Shown: positions 39,501-48,558 of the stretch, in pieces | How the letters are laid out: each line of letters begins with the position of its first letter | Numbering within the stretch: position 1 is the stretch's first letter | NCBI GenBank assembly: GCA_041687455.1 | Contig: JAWLBY010000025.1 | Span: forward strand, 1 to 56,956 | Length of the DNA stretch: 56,956 nucleotides | Direction: 5' to 3' | Source: JAWLBY01 sp041687455 | GTDB lineage: Bacteria > Pseudomonadota > Gammaproteobacteria > Xanthomonadales > Xanthomonadaceae | Made by a program: the position numbers and the translations under genes | The notes under the pieces: generated by a model | What the model was told of the DNA's origin: nothing | Database searches by the model: none | What the model saw: the letters and a program-made list of their open reading frames with translations, nothing else

Positions 39501-40963
39501 ATACTGCCTTGCCAGTAGTTCGGGTTCAGCTCGGCGACCGCCGCATCGAGCTGGATCCGCGGCTTGCTGTGGCTGCCACCGGTGCGCTGGTCGGCGACGT
39601 CGACGCCGGTGGCGGTCAGCGCGGCGAGCACCTCGTCGACGCTGGCATCGGGCATGACCTGCTTCAGCACCGCCCAGGCGCCGGCGACATGCGGTGTTGC
39701 CATCGAGGTGCCGTTGAAATTCGAGTAGCTGCCGCCGGGCACCGACGAATCGATCGCCGAACCCGGTGCGAACAGGTCCATCAGCGAGTGCACGTTCGAG
39801 AACGACGACACCGCGTCGGCGTCGGTGGTCGACGACACCGCGATCGCGGTCGAGATGCAGGCCGGCGTGCTGATCGCATCGGTGTAGCCGTTGTTGCCGG
39901 TCGCGATCACGGTGGCGATGTCGACCGAGCGCAGGTTGTCGACCGCGCTCTTGCGCGAGTCGCCGTCGCAACTGGTGGTGTTCGAGCCGCCGCCGAGGCT
40001 CATGTTGACCGATGCGATCGTGTGCGCCGGGTGCAGGGTGGTGTAGACGTGGTTCAATGCCGCGAGCTGATCGCTGGTGTAGCTCATCACGCAGGGCGCG
40101 CTGCTCGGGCTGCAGCTTCCGGCGTCGTTGAAGCGGGTGAATACCTGGATCGCGATGATGTCGGCGCCGCGCGCGACGCCGTCGTAGCTGGCGCCGAGGC
40201 CGGCTGCGATGCCGGCGACGTGGCTGCCGTGGTCGCAGAGCTGCGTGGCGCCATCGAGACAGGCGGCGATCTCGGCCTCGGCCGATCCGGCGCCGGTCTG
40301 CGAGCCGCTGCCGTCCGGGCACAGGCTGACCTTGCCGGCCGAGCCAAGCCCATTGGAGAAGCAGGCTTCGGCGACGATCCGGCTGTTGCCGTCGCCGTTT
40401 TCGAAGAACGGGTGGTCGCCGTCGATGCCGGTGTCGAGGATCACCACCGTCTGTCCGCTGCCGTCGAAGCCCTGACTCCAGACCGACGGCATGCCGATCA
40501 CGGCAGTGCTGCTCGCGAGCGACGGCGGCACCGCCTCGTCTTCCTGCAGGTGCGCCACCAGTGGTGAGCGGCTGAGCAGCTCGAGCGCATCGGCATCGAC
40601 GGTCAGCGCCAGCGCCGGCACCGCATCGTAACGGCCGTAGGCCTGCGCATGGTGGCCGGTCAGCGCGGCCAGCACTGCGTCCTGCGCTTGCGCGATCCGC
40701 GCCCGCTGCTGCGCCCTGGCCTGCGGCGGCAGCTTGCCTTCCGGACGGAATGGCTGCGGCAGCGACAGGCCGATCACGACGTTGAGCTCGCTGCCGGCCT
40801 TGGCCCGGCCGACCCGTTCCGCCAGGTGCTGCCGTTGATCGGCATGCGGAATGGTGACGGTCATGGGCGGCGACGTGCGCAGTTCGGCGCCGCTCGCGTC
40901 GACGCCAGCCAACACGAGCACCGGCGCCAGCCAGGCACTGATGAAGCGAAACGATCCAGCCAT
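36508..40963 (-). CDS. secreted subtilisin-like S8 serine protease with repeat domain and GFE tail
   Basis: The gene reads from the ATG at 40963 to the stop at 36508, interrupted by 100 N. After a signal peptide (MAGSFRFISAWLAPVLVLAG) and a prodomain, the S8 domain shows the triad Asp177 (VVILDTGIDGDHP), His245 (CDHGSHVAGIAAG) and Ser420 (NGTSMATPHVAGA). A beta-helix-like region (GRTLSLCGNLDVQGSAQLTVNEG), a jelly-roll-like segment and a 73-residue repeat containing Cys pairs follow. An Ig-like domain, a DUF11-like domain and the tail LIFRDGFENR end the protein. The apparent frame change at the gap disappears if the gap is 60 bp plus any multiple of the 219-bp repeat, giving at least 1,471 residues. 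It is probably an extracellular protease; the substrate is unknown. Confidence 0.9.
37251..37935 (-). repeat. 219-bp in-gene tandem repeat
   Basis: Near-identical units begin (plus-strand TGAAGCTCGC) at 37251 and 37470, 219 bp apart, with a third, more diverged copy from the right edge of the gap. Each unit encodes 73 residues with the core AGYSASVGGTCGGSLVGSTY and TADCTVSASF. The true copy number is hidden by the assembly gap. Confidence 0.9.
37631..37730. other. assembly gap (100 N)
   Basis: Exactly 100 N replace sequence inside the tandem repeat, the standard placeholder for a gap of unknown size. By comparison with the neighbouring unit the minimum missing sequence is 60 bp (the counterpart of 37412-37471). 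Confidence 0.98.
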
Positions 40964-41322
40964 CCAGATGATCCCCCGGTGATGCCGATGTGCCGGGCGA
41001 AGACCCGGCCGGACCGCGCGGTTCCCCAACCGCGCCCGGACCGGCTGCGCCGGTCCCGATGGGCCCATCGGCAGCATAGCGGTTCACCGGGTGTTCATGT
41101 TGCCCGCCCGACCGGAGGAAGTGGGCGCTGGGTCCGGCGGTGCTCGCACTGCGTGCGTGCCACTTGGGGGCCTGTCTTCAGCCGTCGCGGCCCCCTGTGT
41201 CGCGCCTTGCGAAACCGGCGCTGCGCCGGAGCGTGCTGGCGGCGCGTTCAGCCGAGCAGAGGTTTGATCGGGACGCGGTGATTCGATTGCAGAATGGACG
41301 TTTTTCCTCGCAAGGCGCCGAT
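40964..41322. promoter_or_regulatory. divergent region between S8 protease and RND operon
   Basis: This 359-bp region separates the leftward protease from the rightward efflux genes and must hold both promoters. The protease side contains four GC-rich hairpins (40993-41071), listed separately. On the minus strand GGGGAT stands just before the protease ATG. No convincing -35/-10 pair was identified by eye. Confidence 0.5.
40993..41071 (-). promoter_or_regulatory. cluster of four GC-rich hairpins in the protease leader
   Basis: In plus-strand order: CCGGG/CCCGG (40993-41008), GCGCGGTT-CCCC-AACCGCGC (41016-41035), GACCGG-CTGCG-CCGGTC (41039-41055) and the perfect 16-bp palindrome CCGATGGGCCCATCGG (41056-41071). 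They occupy nearly every base from 30 to 108 bp upstream of the protease start. They may form a structured mRNA leader or include operator sites; which is unknown. Confidence 0.5.
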
Positions 41323-42561
41323 GTGAACCGCTCGCCCGCCGCTCCACTGTCGGCCCCGTGCCGCTTGCTGCTCTTATTGCTGTGCTCGCTCGCGCTGGCC
41401 GCCTGCAGCGAAGGCGGCGATGCGCCGGCCTCGATGCCGGTGCCGGCGGTCGACGTCGTCACGCTGCGCGCCGAGCCGGTCGCGCTGGTCCGCGAACTGC
41501 CGGGTCGCGCGGCCGCATCGCAGATCGCCGAGGTGCGACCGCAGGTCGGTGGCATCGTCAAGGCGCGGCTGTTCGAGGAAGGCAGCCAGGTCGACGAAGG
41601 CCAGCCGCTGTACCAGCTCGACGATGCGACCTATCGCGCCGACCTCGCCAGTGCGCAGGCCGCGCTGCAGCGTGCCGAGGCGACGCTGGCGGCGTCCCGG
41701 CTGCGTGCGCGGCGGGCGGCCGAACTGGTCCGGATCAACGCGATCAGCGCGCAGGACAACGAGACCGCGATCGCCGACCAGCAGCAGACCGCGGCCGACG
41801 TTGCCGCCGCCCGGGCGGCGCTGCAGCGGGTGCAGCTCGACGTCGATTACGCGCGGATCCGGTCGCCGATCGCCGGCCGGATCGGCACCTCGTCGGTGAC
41901 GCAGGGCGCGCTGGTCACCGCCAACCAGAGCCAGCCGCTGGCAACCGTGCAGCGGCTCGATCCGATGCATGTCGACATCAACGCGCCGGTCGAGGATCTG
42001 ATGCAGTTCCGTCGCGATGCGGCGCAGAGCGGCTTCAGTGCGCAGCCGGAAGGCATCCCGGTCGACATCGTGTTGCCGGACGGCAGCCGCCATCCGCACA
42101 AGGGTCGGGTCGAGGCGGCCGACCTCAGCGTCGATCCGGCCACCGGCAGCTTCACCTTGCGGGTGGTGGTGCCGAATCCGGAACAGACGCTGCTGCCCGG
42201 CATGTATGTCCGCACGGTGGCCGAACTCGGCATCCGCGCTGACGCGGTGCTGGCGCCGCAGCGGGCGATCGCGCGCGATCCGAAGGGCGAGGCGACTGCG
42301 CTGGTGGTGCTCGCCGATGGCACCGTCGAGCAGCGCCGGATCGTCACCGCGCGTGCGATCGGCGATCGCTGGCTGGTCGAGTCCGGCCTGCAGGCCGGCG
42401 ACCGGGTGATCGTGTCGGGGCTGCAGCGGGTGCGGCCGGGGATGCAGGTCGACGCAACCGACGTGGCGGCGCCTGCCGAAGCTGCGCCGGAAGCGGCCGG
42501 AACCGGCGACGCTGCTCCGGCCGAAGCTGCGACCGACGCCGACGCGTCGGACGCGCGCTGA
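41323..42561 (+). CDS. RND efflux periplasmic adaptor (AcrA/MexA family)
   Basis: The 412-residue protein is a lipoprotein (LALAACS lipobox) that would bridge the RND pump and an outer-membrane channel. It has the family order: barrel-sandwich half EVRPQVGGIVKARLFEEGSQVDEGQPLYQLDDATYRADLASAQAAL, alpha-hairpin (AELVRINAISAQDNETAIADQQQTAADVAAARAALQ), second lipoyl half ARIRSPIAGRIGTSSVTQGALV and C-terminal SGLQAGDRVIVSGLQRVRPGMQV. The tail is Ala/Glu-rich. The GTG at 41323 with AAGG upstream directly precedes the signal peptide, so it was chosen over an upstream ATG. The RND pump follows after 18 bp. Confidence 0.93.
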   Translation: MNRSPAAPLSAPCRLLLLLLCSLALAACSEGGDAPASMPVPAVDVVTLRAEPVALVRELPGRAAASQIAEVRPQVGGIVKARLFEEGSQVDEGQPLYQLDDATYRADLASAQAALQRAEATLAASRLRARRAAELVRINAISAQDNETAIADQQQTAADVAAARAALQRVQLDVDYARIRSPIAGRIGTSSVTQGALVTANQSQPLATVQRLDPMHVDINAPVEDLMQFRRDAAQSGFSAQPEGIPVDIVLPDGSRHPHKGRVEAADLSVDPATGSFTLRVVVPNPEQTLLPGMYVRTVAELGIRADAVLAPQRAIARDPKGEATALVVLADGTVEQRRIVTARAIGDRWLVESGLQAGDRVIVSGLQRVRPGMQVDATDVAAPAEAAPEAAGTGDAAPAEAATDADASDAR

Positions 42562-42579
42562 TCCGGCCGGGGCACGCGC

Positions 42580-45500
42580 ATGGCACGTTTCTTCATCGAT
42601 CGCCCGATCTTCGCCTGGGTCATCGCGATCATCCTGATGCTGGCCGGCGCGCTGTCGCTGACCGGCCTGCCGATCTCGCGCTATCCGACCATCGCGCCGC
42701 CGTCGGTATCGATCGCGGCCACCTATCCTGGTGCATCGGCGCGGACCGTCGAGGAATCGGTCACCCAGGTCATCGAGCAGAACATGAAAGGGCTGGACGG
42801 GTTGCTGTACATGACCTCGACCAGCGATTCGAGCGGCCGCGTCGGCATCACGCTGACCTTCGCCAGCGGCACCGACCCGGACATCGCGCAGGTGCAGGTG
42901 CAGAACAAGCTGCAGCTCGCCACGCCGCTGCTGCCGCAGATCGTGCAGCAGCAGGGCGTCAGCGTCACCAAGGCGTCGAGCGGATTCCTGATGGTGGCCG
43001 GTTTCGTCTCCGAGGACGGCCGGATGGATCGCGGCGACATTTCCGACTTTGTCGGAAGCACGCTGGTCGATCCGCTGAGCCGGGTGCCCGGCGTCGGCAG
43101 CATCCAGGTGTTCGGATCGAAATACGCGATGCGGATCTGGCTCGATCCGAACAAGCTGCAGACCTTCGGCCTGACGCCGGCCGATGCGATCGCCGCGGTG
43201 CGGGCGCAGAACGCGCAGATCGCGGTCGGCCAGCTCGGTGAGCCGCCGGCCATCGACGGCCAGGAGATCAATGCGACGATCGTCGCGCAGGGTCGGCTGG
43301 AGACGCCCGAGCAGTTCCGCGAAATCGTGTTGCGCAGCGGTTCCGACGGCTCGGTGCTGAAGCTCGGCGACATCGCCCGCATCGAGATCGGCTCCGAGAG
43401 CTACGCGTTCATCAGCCGCTACAACGGCAAGCCGGCGGCGGGTCTGGCGATCTCGCTGGCGACCAATGCGAATGCGTTGTCGACTGCCGCCGGCGTGCGC
43501 CGCGCGCTCGAACAGCTCGCGCCGACCTTTCCTCCCGGCCTGAAGGCGGTGGTGCCGTTCGACACCACGCCGTTCATCGAGGTGTCGATCCGCGGCGTCG
43601 TGGAAACGCTGTTCGAAGCGATCGCACTGGTGTTCCTGGTGATGTTCCTGTTCCTGCAGAACTTCCGTGCAACGCTGATCCCGACCATCGCGGTGCCGGT
43701 GGTGCTGCTCGGCACCTTCGCGATCCTCGCCGCGCTCGGCATGTCGATCAACATGCTGACGATGTTCGCGATGGTGCTGGCGATCGGCCTGCTGGTCGAC
43801 GATGCGATCGTGGTGGTCGAGAACGTCGAACGGCTGATGAGCGAGGAGGGTCTGCCGCCGCTCGAGGCGACCCGCAAGTCGATGGACCAGATCACCGGCG
43901 CGCTGGTCGGCATCGGCCTGGTGCTGTCCGCGGTGTTCGTGCCGATGGCTTTCCTCGGCGGTTCGACCGGCGTCATCTACCGGCAGTTCTCGTTGACGAT
44001 CGTGTCGGCGATGGCGTTGTCGGTGCTGGTTGCGATCGTGCTGACGCCGGCGCTGTGCGCGACGATGCTGAAGCCGGTCGAGAAAGGCCACGGGCTCGCC
44101 CGGCGCGGTTTCTTCGGCGGCTTCAACCGCGGCTTCGATCGCACCAACGCGCGTTACCGCGGCGTCGTGTCGACGATGCTGCGGCGTTCCGGCCGGGTCA
44201 TGGCGATCTACGGCGGACTGGCGCTGGTGATGCTGTTCGTGTTCATGCGGCTGCCGACCGCGTTCCTGCCGGCCGAGGACCAGGGCGTGCTGATCACCCA
44301 GGTGCAGGGGCCGGTCGGCGCCACCCAGCACCGCACGATGAAGGTCATCGAGCAGGTCGAACAGCACTTCCTCGAGAACGAACGCGACACCGCCGACTCG
44401 ATATTCACGGTGCAGGGCTTCAGCTTCACCGGCATCGGCCAGAACGTCGGCATCGGCTTCGTCAACCTGGCCGACTGGGATCAGCGCAGCACGGACACCA
44501 GCAGCGTGCAGGCGATCGCCGGCCGCGCGATGGCGGCGTTTTCCCGGATCCGCGATGCGATGGTGTTCGCGTTCTCGCCGCCTGCGGTGCCCGAACTCGG
44601 CATCGCCGGCGGCTTCACCGTGCATCTGCAGGATGTCGCCGGCGCCGGCCACGACGCGCTGCTCGCCGCGCGCAACGGCCTGCTCGGCGCTGCCGGCGCG
44701 AGTCCGCTGCTCAGAAGCGTGCGGCCGGGCGGCCAGGAGGACACGCCGCAGCTCCGGCTCGACATCGATGCCGAACGCGCCGGTGCGCTCGGCGTGTCGG
44801 TGGCCGACATCAACCAGACATTGTCGGTCGCGTGGGGCAGCAGCTACATCGACGACTTCGTCGATCGCGGCCGGATCAAGCGCGTGCTGATGCAGGCCGA
44901 CGCGCCGCACCGGATGACGCCGGAGGATTTCGGCAAGTGGTACGTGCGCAACCGCGACGGGCAGATGGTGCCGTTCACGGCGTTTGCGTCGTATCGCTGG
45001 GGTTACGGTCCGAGCCGGCTCGAACGCTTCGACGGCATATCGTCGATGCAGATCCAGGGCGAGGCGGCACCGGGCATCAGTTCGGGACAGGCGATGGCCG
45101 AGATCGAGCGGATCGTCGCGACATTGCCGGCCGGATTCGCGGCGGCCTGGTCCGGGCAGTCGTACGAAGAGCGCCAGGCCGGGACGCAGACGCCGATGCT
45201 GTACACGCTGTCGCTGCTGGTCGTGTTCCTGTGCCTGGCGGCGCTGTACGAGAGCTGGTCGATCCCGACCTCGGTGCTGATGATGGCGCCGCTCGGCATC
45301 CTCGGCGCGGTGCTGATGACCTGGGCGCGCGGGCTCGAGCGCGACGTCTATTTCCAGGTCGCGATGCTGACCACGGTCGGCCTGTCGAGCAAGAACGCGA
45401 TCATGATCGTCGAGTTCGCGAAGAACTACATGCGCGATGGACTCGACGCGGTGCAGGCGGTATTGCGCGCGATCCGCGACCGCCTGCGGCCGATCATCAT

Positions 45501-45717
45501 GACCTCGCTCGCGTTCGGCTTCGGCGTGCTGCCGCTGTTCGTCGCCAGCGGCGCCGGTTCCGGCGCGCAGCGCGCGATCGGCACCGGTGTGATCGGCGGC
45601 ATGCTGGCCGGAACCTTCCTCGGGATTTTCTTCATCCCGGTGTTTTTCGTCGTCGTGGTGCGGCTGTCGACCCGGCTGCGCGGTCGCCCGCCGATCGAGC
45701 CGCGCACGTCGGCCTGA
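42580..45717 (+). CDS. RND multidrug efflux pump permease (AcrB/MexB family, HAE1)
   Basis: The 1,045-residue inner-membrane pump has the size and layout of AcrB: ARFFIDRPIFAWVIAIILMLAGALSL at the start, 12 membrane segments and two large periplasmic loops. The proton-relay aspartates are in AMVLAIGLLVDDAIVVVENVERLM. ARATMLKP-like and the C-terminal AILRAIRDRLRPIIMTSLAFGFGVLPL blocks are present. It exports hydrophobic drugs or other amphiphiles using proton motive force. It forms an operon with the adaptor, but no outer-membrane factor (OprM/TolC) follows; a shared TolC elsewhere is likely. A hairpin follows the stop. Confidence 0.97.
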   Translation: MARFFIDRPIFAWVIAIILMLAGALSLTGLPISRYPTIAPPSVSIAATYPGASARTVEESVTQVIEQNMKGLDGLLYMTSTSDSSGRVGITLTFASGTDPDIAQVQVQNKLQLATPLLPQIVQQQGVSVTKASSGFLMVAGFVSEDGRMDRGDISDFVGSTLVDPLSRVPGVGSIQVFGSKYAMRIWLDPNKLQTFGLTPADAIAAVRAQNAQIAVGQLGEPPAIDGQEINATIVAQGRLETPEQFREIVLRSGSDGSVLKLGDIARIEIGSESYAFISRYNGKPAAGLAISLATNANALSTAAGVRRALEQLAPTFPPGLKAVVPFDTTPFIEVSIRGVVETLFEAIALVFLVMFLFLQNFRATLIPTIAVPVVLLGTFAILAALGMSINMLTMFAMVLAIGLLVDDAIVVVENVERLMSEEGLPPLEATRKSMDQITGALVGIGLVLSAVFVPMAFLGGSTGVIYRQFSLTIVSAMALSVLVAIVLTPALCATMLKPVEKGHGLARRGFFGGFNRGFDRTNARYRGVVSTMLRRSGRVMAIYGGLALVMLFVFMRLPTAFLPAEDQGVLITQVQGPVGATQHRTMKVIEQVEQHFLENERDTADSIFTVQGFSFTGIGQNVGIGFVNLADWDQRSTDTSSVQAIAGRAMAAFSRIRDAMVFAFSPPAVPELGIAGGFTVHLQDVAGAGHDALLAARNGLLGAAGASPLLRSVRPGGQEDTPQLRLDIDAERAGALGVSVADINQTLSVAWGSSYIDDFVDRGRIKRVLMQADAPHRMTPEDFGKWYVRNRDGQMVPFTAFASYRWGYGPSRLERFDGISSMQIQGEAAPGISSGQAMAEIERIVATLPAGFAAAWSGQSYEERQAGTQTPMLYTLSLLVVFLCLAALYESWSIPTSVLMMAPLGILGAVLMTWARGLERDVYFQVAMLTTVGLSSKNAIMIVEFAKNYMRDGLDAVQAVLRAIRDRLRPIIMTSLAFGFGVLPLFVASGAGSGAQRAIGTGVIGGMLAGTFLGIFFIPVFFVVVVRLSTRLRGRPPIEPRTSA

Positions 45718-45726
45718 GCGACCGAC

Positions 45727-45766
45727 CCGACGCGGCCGTGCGCGTACCGGCGTACGGCCGCGTCGG
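45727..45766. terminator. perfect 13-bp hairpin between convergent genes
   Basis: CCGACGCGGCCGT (45727-45739) pairs with ACGGCCGCGTCGG (45754-45766) around a 14-nt loop. It lies between the stops of the RND pump and the carbonic anhydrase, so it may end both transcripts. No T-run is present. Confidence 0.6.
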
Positions 45767-45803
45767 CCTGCTGCGCGCGTGCCGCGACCCGCGACTCGTG
45801 CGG

Positions 45804-46526
45804 CTACTCGAGCACGACGCGCGCGTTGAGCGGCTGCAGCGGTCGGTTGTTCGCATGCCGCATCGCGCGCGCCAATGCGTCGATCTGGCCGGCGCTGGCT
45901 TCGATCGGCTGCTGCAGCACCAGCCAGCGCACGCCTTCGGTGCACGGCGGCGTCGTCAGCGAGCCGTTGTAGCGGTAGTACGCGCGCTGCTCCGGCAACA
46001 GGCTGGCGACCTCGAGCGGCGCCGGCAGTGGCCGCGCGGTCGAGCTCGGTCGCGCGGCGAGCAGCGCATCGAGCCGCGGGTGGGCTGCGCCGACGCGGAA
46101 CAGCACGCCGAGCACGGCGAGCCGGCCGTCGTCATCGGCGTGCACCAGGTGCAGCTCGAGCGGGAACTCGACGCCGTCGATCCGGTGTTCGCTCGGCGCG
46201 TGGAAATGGAACTGGCGCAGCGTGAAGCGCAGTCGATCGAGCTGCAGCCGACTGCCGCCGGCGGCGTCGACCTGCACCGTGTGTCCGTTGTCGATCACCT
46301 GCTGCGGCCCGGCGCTGAATTCGAGATCCAGCGGCGGCAGGACGGCATCGATCGGTTGCCCGAGATCGACCGGCGACTGGTTGCGGCCGGCGCAGGCCGC
46401 GAAGGCATCATCGATCTGCGCCCACCGCTCGGGGCCGTGCGTACCGGCGTAGCTCCAGTGTGCCGGCGATTCGGCCGCGGCAGCGCCGCACAGCAGCGAC
46501 AGGGCGAGCAGGGCGGTGCGGCGCAT
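45804..46526 (-). CDS. cah: periplasmic alpha-carbonic anhydrase
   Basis: The 240-residue enzyme carries a signal peptide (MRRTALLALSLLCGAAAA), so it hydrates CO2 in the periplasm. The alpha-class zinc histidines are His107 and His109 in RQFHFHAPSEH and His126 in LELHLVHAD. The threonine of SLTTPPCTEGVRW is the conserved active-site Thr. Cys45 and the Cys of PPCTEG form the usual disulfide. NQSPVDLG is the family N-terminal signature. It stands alone, convergent with the RND operon. Confidence 0.95.
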   Translation of the reverse strand: MRRTALLALSLLCGAAAAESPAHWSYAGTHGPERWAQIDDAFAACAGRNQSPVDLGQPIDAVLPPLDLEFSAGPQQVIDNGHTVQVDAAGGSRLQLDRLRFTLRQFHFHAPSEHRIDGVEFPLELHLVHADDDGRLAVLGVLFRVGAAHPRLDALLAARPSSTARPLPAPLEVASLLPEQRAYYRYNGSLTTPPCTEGVRWLVLQQPIEASAGQIDALARAMRHANNRPLQPLNARVVLE

Positions 46527-46613
46527 CGGAGTCTCCGGCGGGTCGTGAGGTTCTGTCGACGATAGCAGGCGCGACCGCAGTCGCGCTGCGGCGTCGCGTG
46601 GGCGGCCGAATCA

Positions 46614-47207
46614 TCAGCGCGTCGGGTAGCGATAGTGGCCGGTGACCGGCCACGCGAACAGCACGTCCTCGATCTGCGCGCCGGCGCCGATGTTGTGGAT
46701 GATCGCCGGCCGGCCGTCGACCCGCTGCGACGACACGACGCCGATGTGCGGCACGCCGGACGGCAGTCGCCAGGTGACGATGTCGCCGGGTTGGTATGCA
46801 TCGGCGTCGGCACCGAGCGGCAGCGACGCCCCGGCGCGGCGGAAGAACTGCTGCAGGTTCGGCACCCGGCGGTGATCGATGTTGCGATCGGTGGCGGTCA
46901 GGCCCCACAGCTTCGGATAGTCGTCCCAGCCGCGTCGCATGTCCTCGTGCACGTCGACCTGCAGGTCGATGCCGACTGCGCGGTAGGCGCGGATCACGAC
47001 GTCGGTGCAGACGCCGGTGTCCGGCGGCACGTCGCCGCCCGGGAAGTCGAGCCGACGGTAGCTCGGATCGTAGCCGGTGGTGACGCCGACCTGCGCCGCC
47101 GCCGCATCGACCAGTTGCTCGGCGAGCGCGGTGGCGGCGGCCGGCACGGCCAGCGACAGCAGCCACCCGAACAGCAGCATCCGATGGCGGGTCCGGGCTG
47201 CGGTCAT
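46614..47207 (-). CDS. DUF1287 (YijF-like) family protein
   Basis: The 197-residue product has a signal peptide (RMLLFGWLLSLAVPAAATA) and the DUF1287 core: ALAEQLVDAAAAQVGVTTGYDPSYRRLDFPGGDVPPDTGVCTDVVIRAYRAVGIDLQ and YQPGDIVTWRLPSGVPHIGVVSSQRVDGRPAIIHNIGAG. The Cys/His arrangement recalls NlpC/P60-type cysteine peptidases, consistent with a cell-wall role, but that is inference. It starts inside the end of the diguanylate cyclase gene (4-bp overlap), so the two are cotranslated. Confidence 0.85.
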   Translation of the reverse strand: MTAARTRHRMLLFGWLLSLAVPAAATALAEQLVDAAAAQVGVTTGYDPSYRRLDFPGGDVPPDTGVCTDVVIRAYRAVGIDLQVDVHEDMRRGWDDYPKLWGLTATDRNIDHRRVPNLQQFFRRAGASLPLGADADAYQPGDIVTWRLPSGVPHIGVVSSQRVDGRPAIIHNIGAGAQIEDVLFAWPVTGHYRYPTR

Positions 47208-48331
47208 GGCGACAGCTCGGTTCGGTTGCGGCCATTGGCCTTGGCGCGATACAGCGCCTCGTCGGCGCGGCTCAGCGTTTCGGCGACCGGTTCGTTGCTG
47301 CGATGCTCGGCGAGGCCAGCCGAGAACGTGACCGACAGCGGTCCGGCCGAGGTCGGCATCGGCTCGGCCAGCACCCGGCGGCGGATCCGCTCGATGCAGG
47401 TGAGCGCGCCGGCCAGCGGCGTGTGCGGCAGCACCAGCAGGAATTCCTCGCCTCCGTAACGACCGAACGTGCTGTCGGCTTCCTGCCGCCCGAGCCAGTC
47501 CATCCGTCGCGCGCAGGTCCGCATCCGCTCGGAGAATCCGCGCAGCACGTCGTCGCCGACCGCGTGGCCGTGGCTGTCGTTGATCCGCTTGAAATGGTCG
47601 AGGTCGATGATGCAGACGGTGAAACTGTGGCCGAAGCGGTCGGCGCGATCCTTTTCGCGGCTGAGGATGTCGAGCAGGTGGCGGCGGTTGAACACGCCGG
47701 TCAGCTCGTCGTGGCTGACCAGCTCGAGCAGTCGCGCCATCGCCTCGGCCAGTTCGTCCTTCTTGCGCGCCAGCCGGCGGCGCAGGCCGGCGACGTAGCT
47801 GCCGATCAGCGACATCCACAGCAGGATGATCGCCAGCGTCATGAAGTTCAGCAGCTCGAAGCGCAGTCGCGGATCGTCGACCGGAATGCCGCGGAACTCG
47901 AGGCCGATCAGCAGCAGGTAGCCGACCACAGCGGTCGCGGTCAGGCCGAGGAACTGCCGCTTGCTCAGGCCGAACACGCCGAAGAACAGCGACGCGAAGA
48001 ACAGCATCAGCAGGACGCTGCGGGCCTCGTCGGCGAAGTGGATCATCACCAGCGCCATCAGGATCGCAACGGCGATCTGCGGCAGGGTCAGTCCCGGATC
48101 GGCGAAGCGCTCGCTGAAGCCGGTCCGGATCGCGATGAAGAATCCGAGATTGAGCAGCAGTGTGGCGGCCGAGAACAGCGCCAGTCCGCCGTAACCGAAG
48201 CGCATCCAGCCGTGATGCACCGAGTACAGCAGCGGAAACAGGAACATCAGATACGACGACAGGCCGATCAGTTGTCGGCGAAGACGCAGTGCGAGCGTCG
48301 GGTTGTCGCGCGGAATCGGTTCGAAACGCAT
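47204..48331 (-). CDS. membrane-bound GGDEF diguanylate cyclase
   Basis: The 375-residue protein has about six membrane helices in residues 20-185, a short coiled linker (RRRLARKKDELAEAMARLLEL) and a GGDEF domain with HDELTGVFNRRHLLD and the active motif GGEEF (293-297). It should make cyclic-di-GMP and sense something at the membrane. The RRMD (275-278) matches the inhibitory RxxD site, but nine extra residues (Q283-R291) separate DWLGR from YGGEEF, where most cyclases read DxLGRYGGEEF directly. A tidy GGDEF end (SRADEALYRAKANGRNR) suggests it is still functional. It overlaps the DUF1287 gene by 4 bp. Confidence 0.93.
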   Translation of the reverse strand: MRFEPIPRDNPTLALRLRRQLIGLSSYLMFLFPLLYSVHHGWMRFGYGGLALFSAATLLLNLGFFIAIRTGFSERFADPGLTLPQIAVAILMALVMIHFADEARSVLLMLFFASLFFGVFGLSKRQFLGLTATAVVGYLLLIGLEFRGIPVDDPRLRFELLNFMTLAIILLWMSLIGSYVAGLRRRLARKKDELAEAMARLLELVSHDELTGVFNRRHLLDILSREKDRADRFGHSFTVCIIDLDHFKRINDSHGHAVGDDVLRGFSERMRTCARRMDWLGRQEADSTFGRYGGEEFLLVLPHTPLAGALTCIERIRRRVLAEPMPTSAGPLSVTFSAGLAEHRSNEPVAETLSRADEALYRAKANGRNRTELSP

Positions 48332-48558
48332 CGAGCGGGCGGCCGGGTCGGTGGCTCGTCTGCCACGCTACCCGGTATCGCCGGCGCCGACCAGCGTCGG
48401 TCCCCGGCGGCGGCTCCGCAGCCTCGGGCTGCTGCAGTGCGTCATCTCGGCTTGCGCGCTGACGGTCGAGGCGCGGTGGCCGCGCCGGACGCTGCGGCGG
48501 TGATCCGAATCGATGCAGTCCCGGCGCGTCGCCGGCCTGGCGACGCGCCGCGGGCGGC

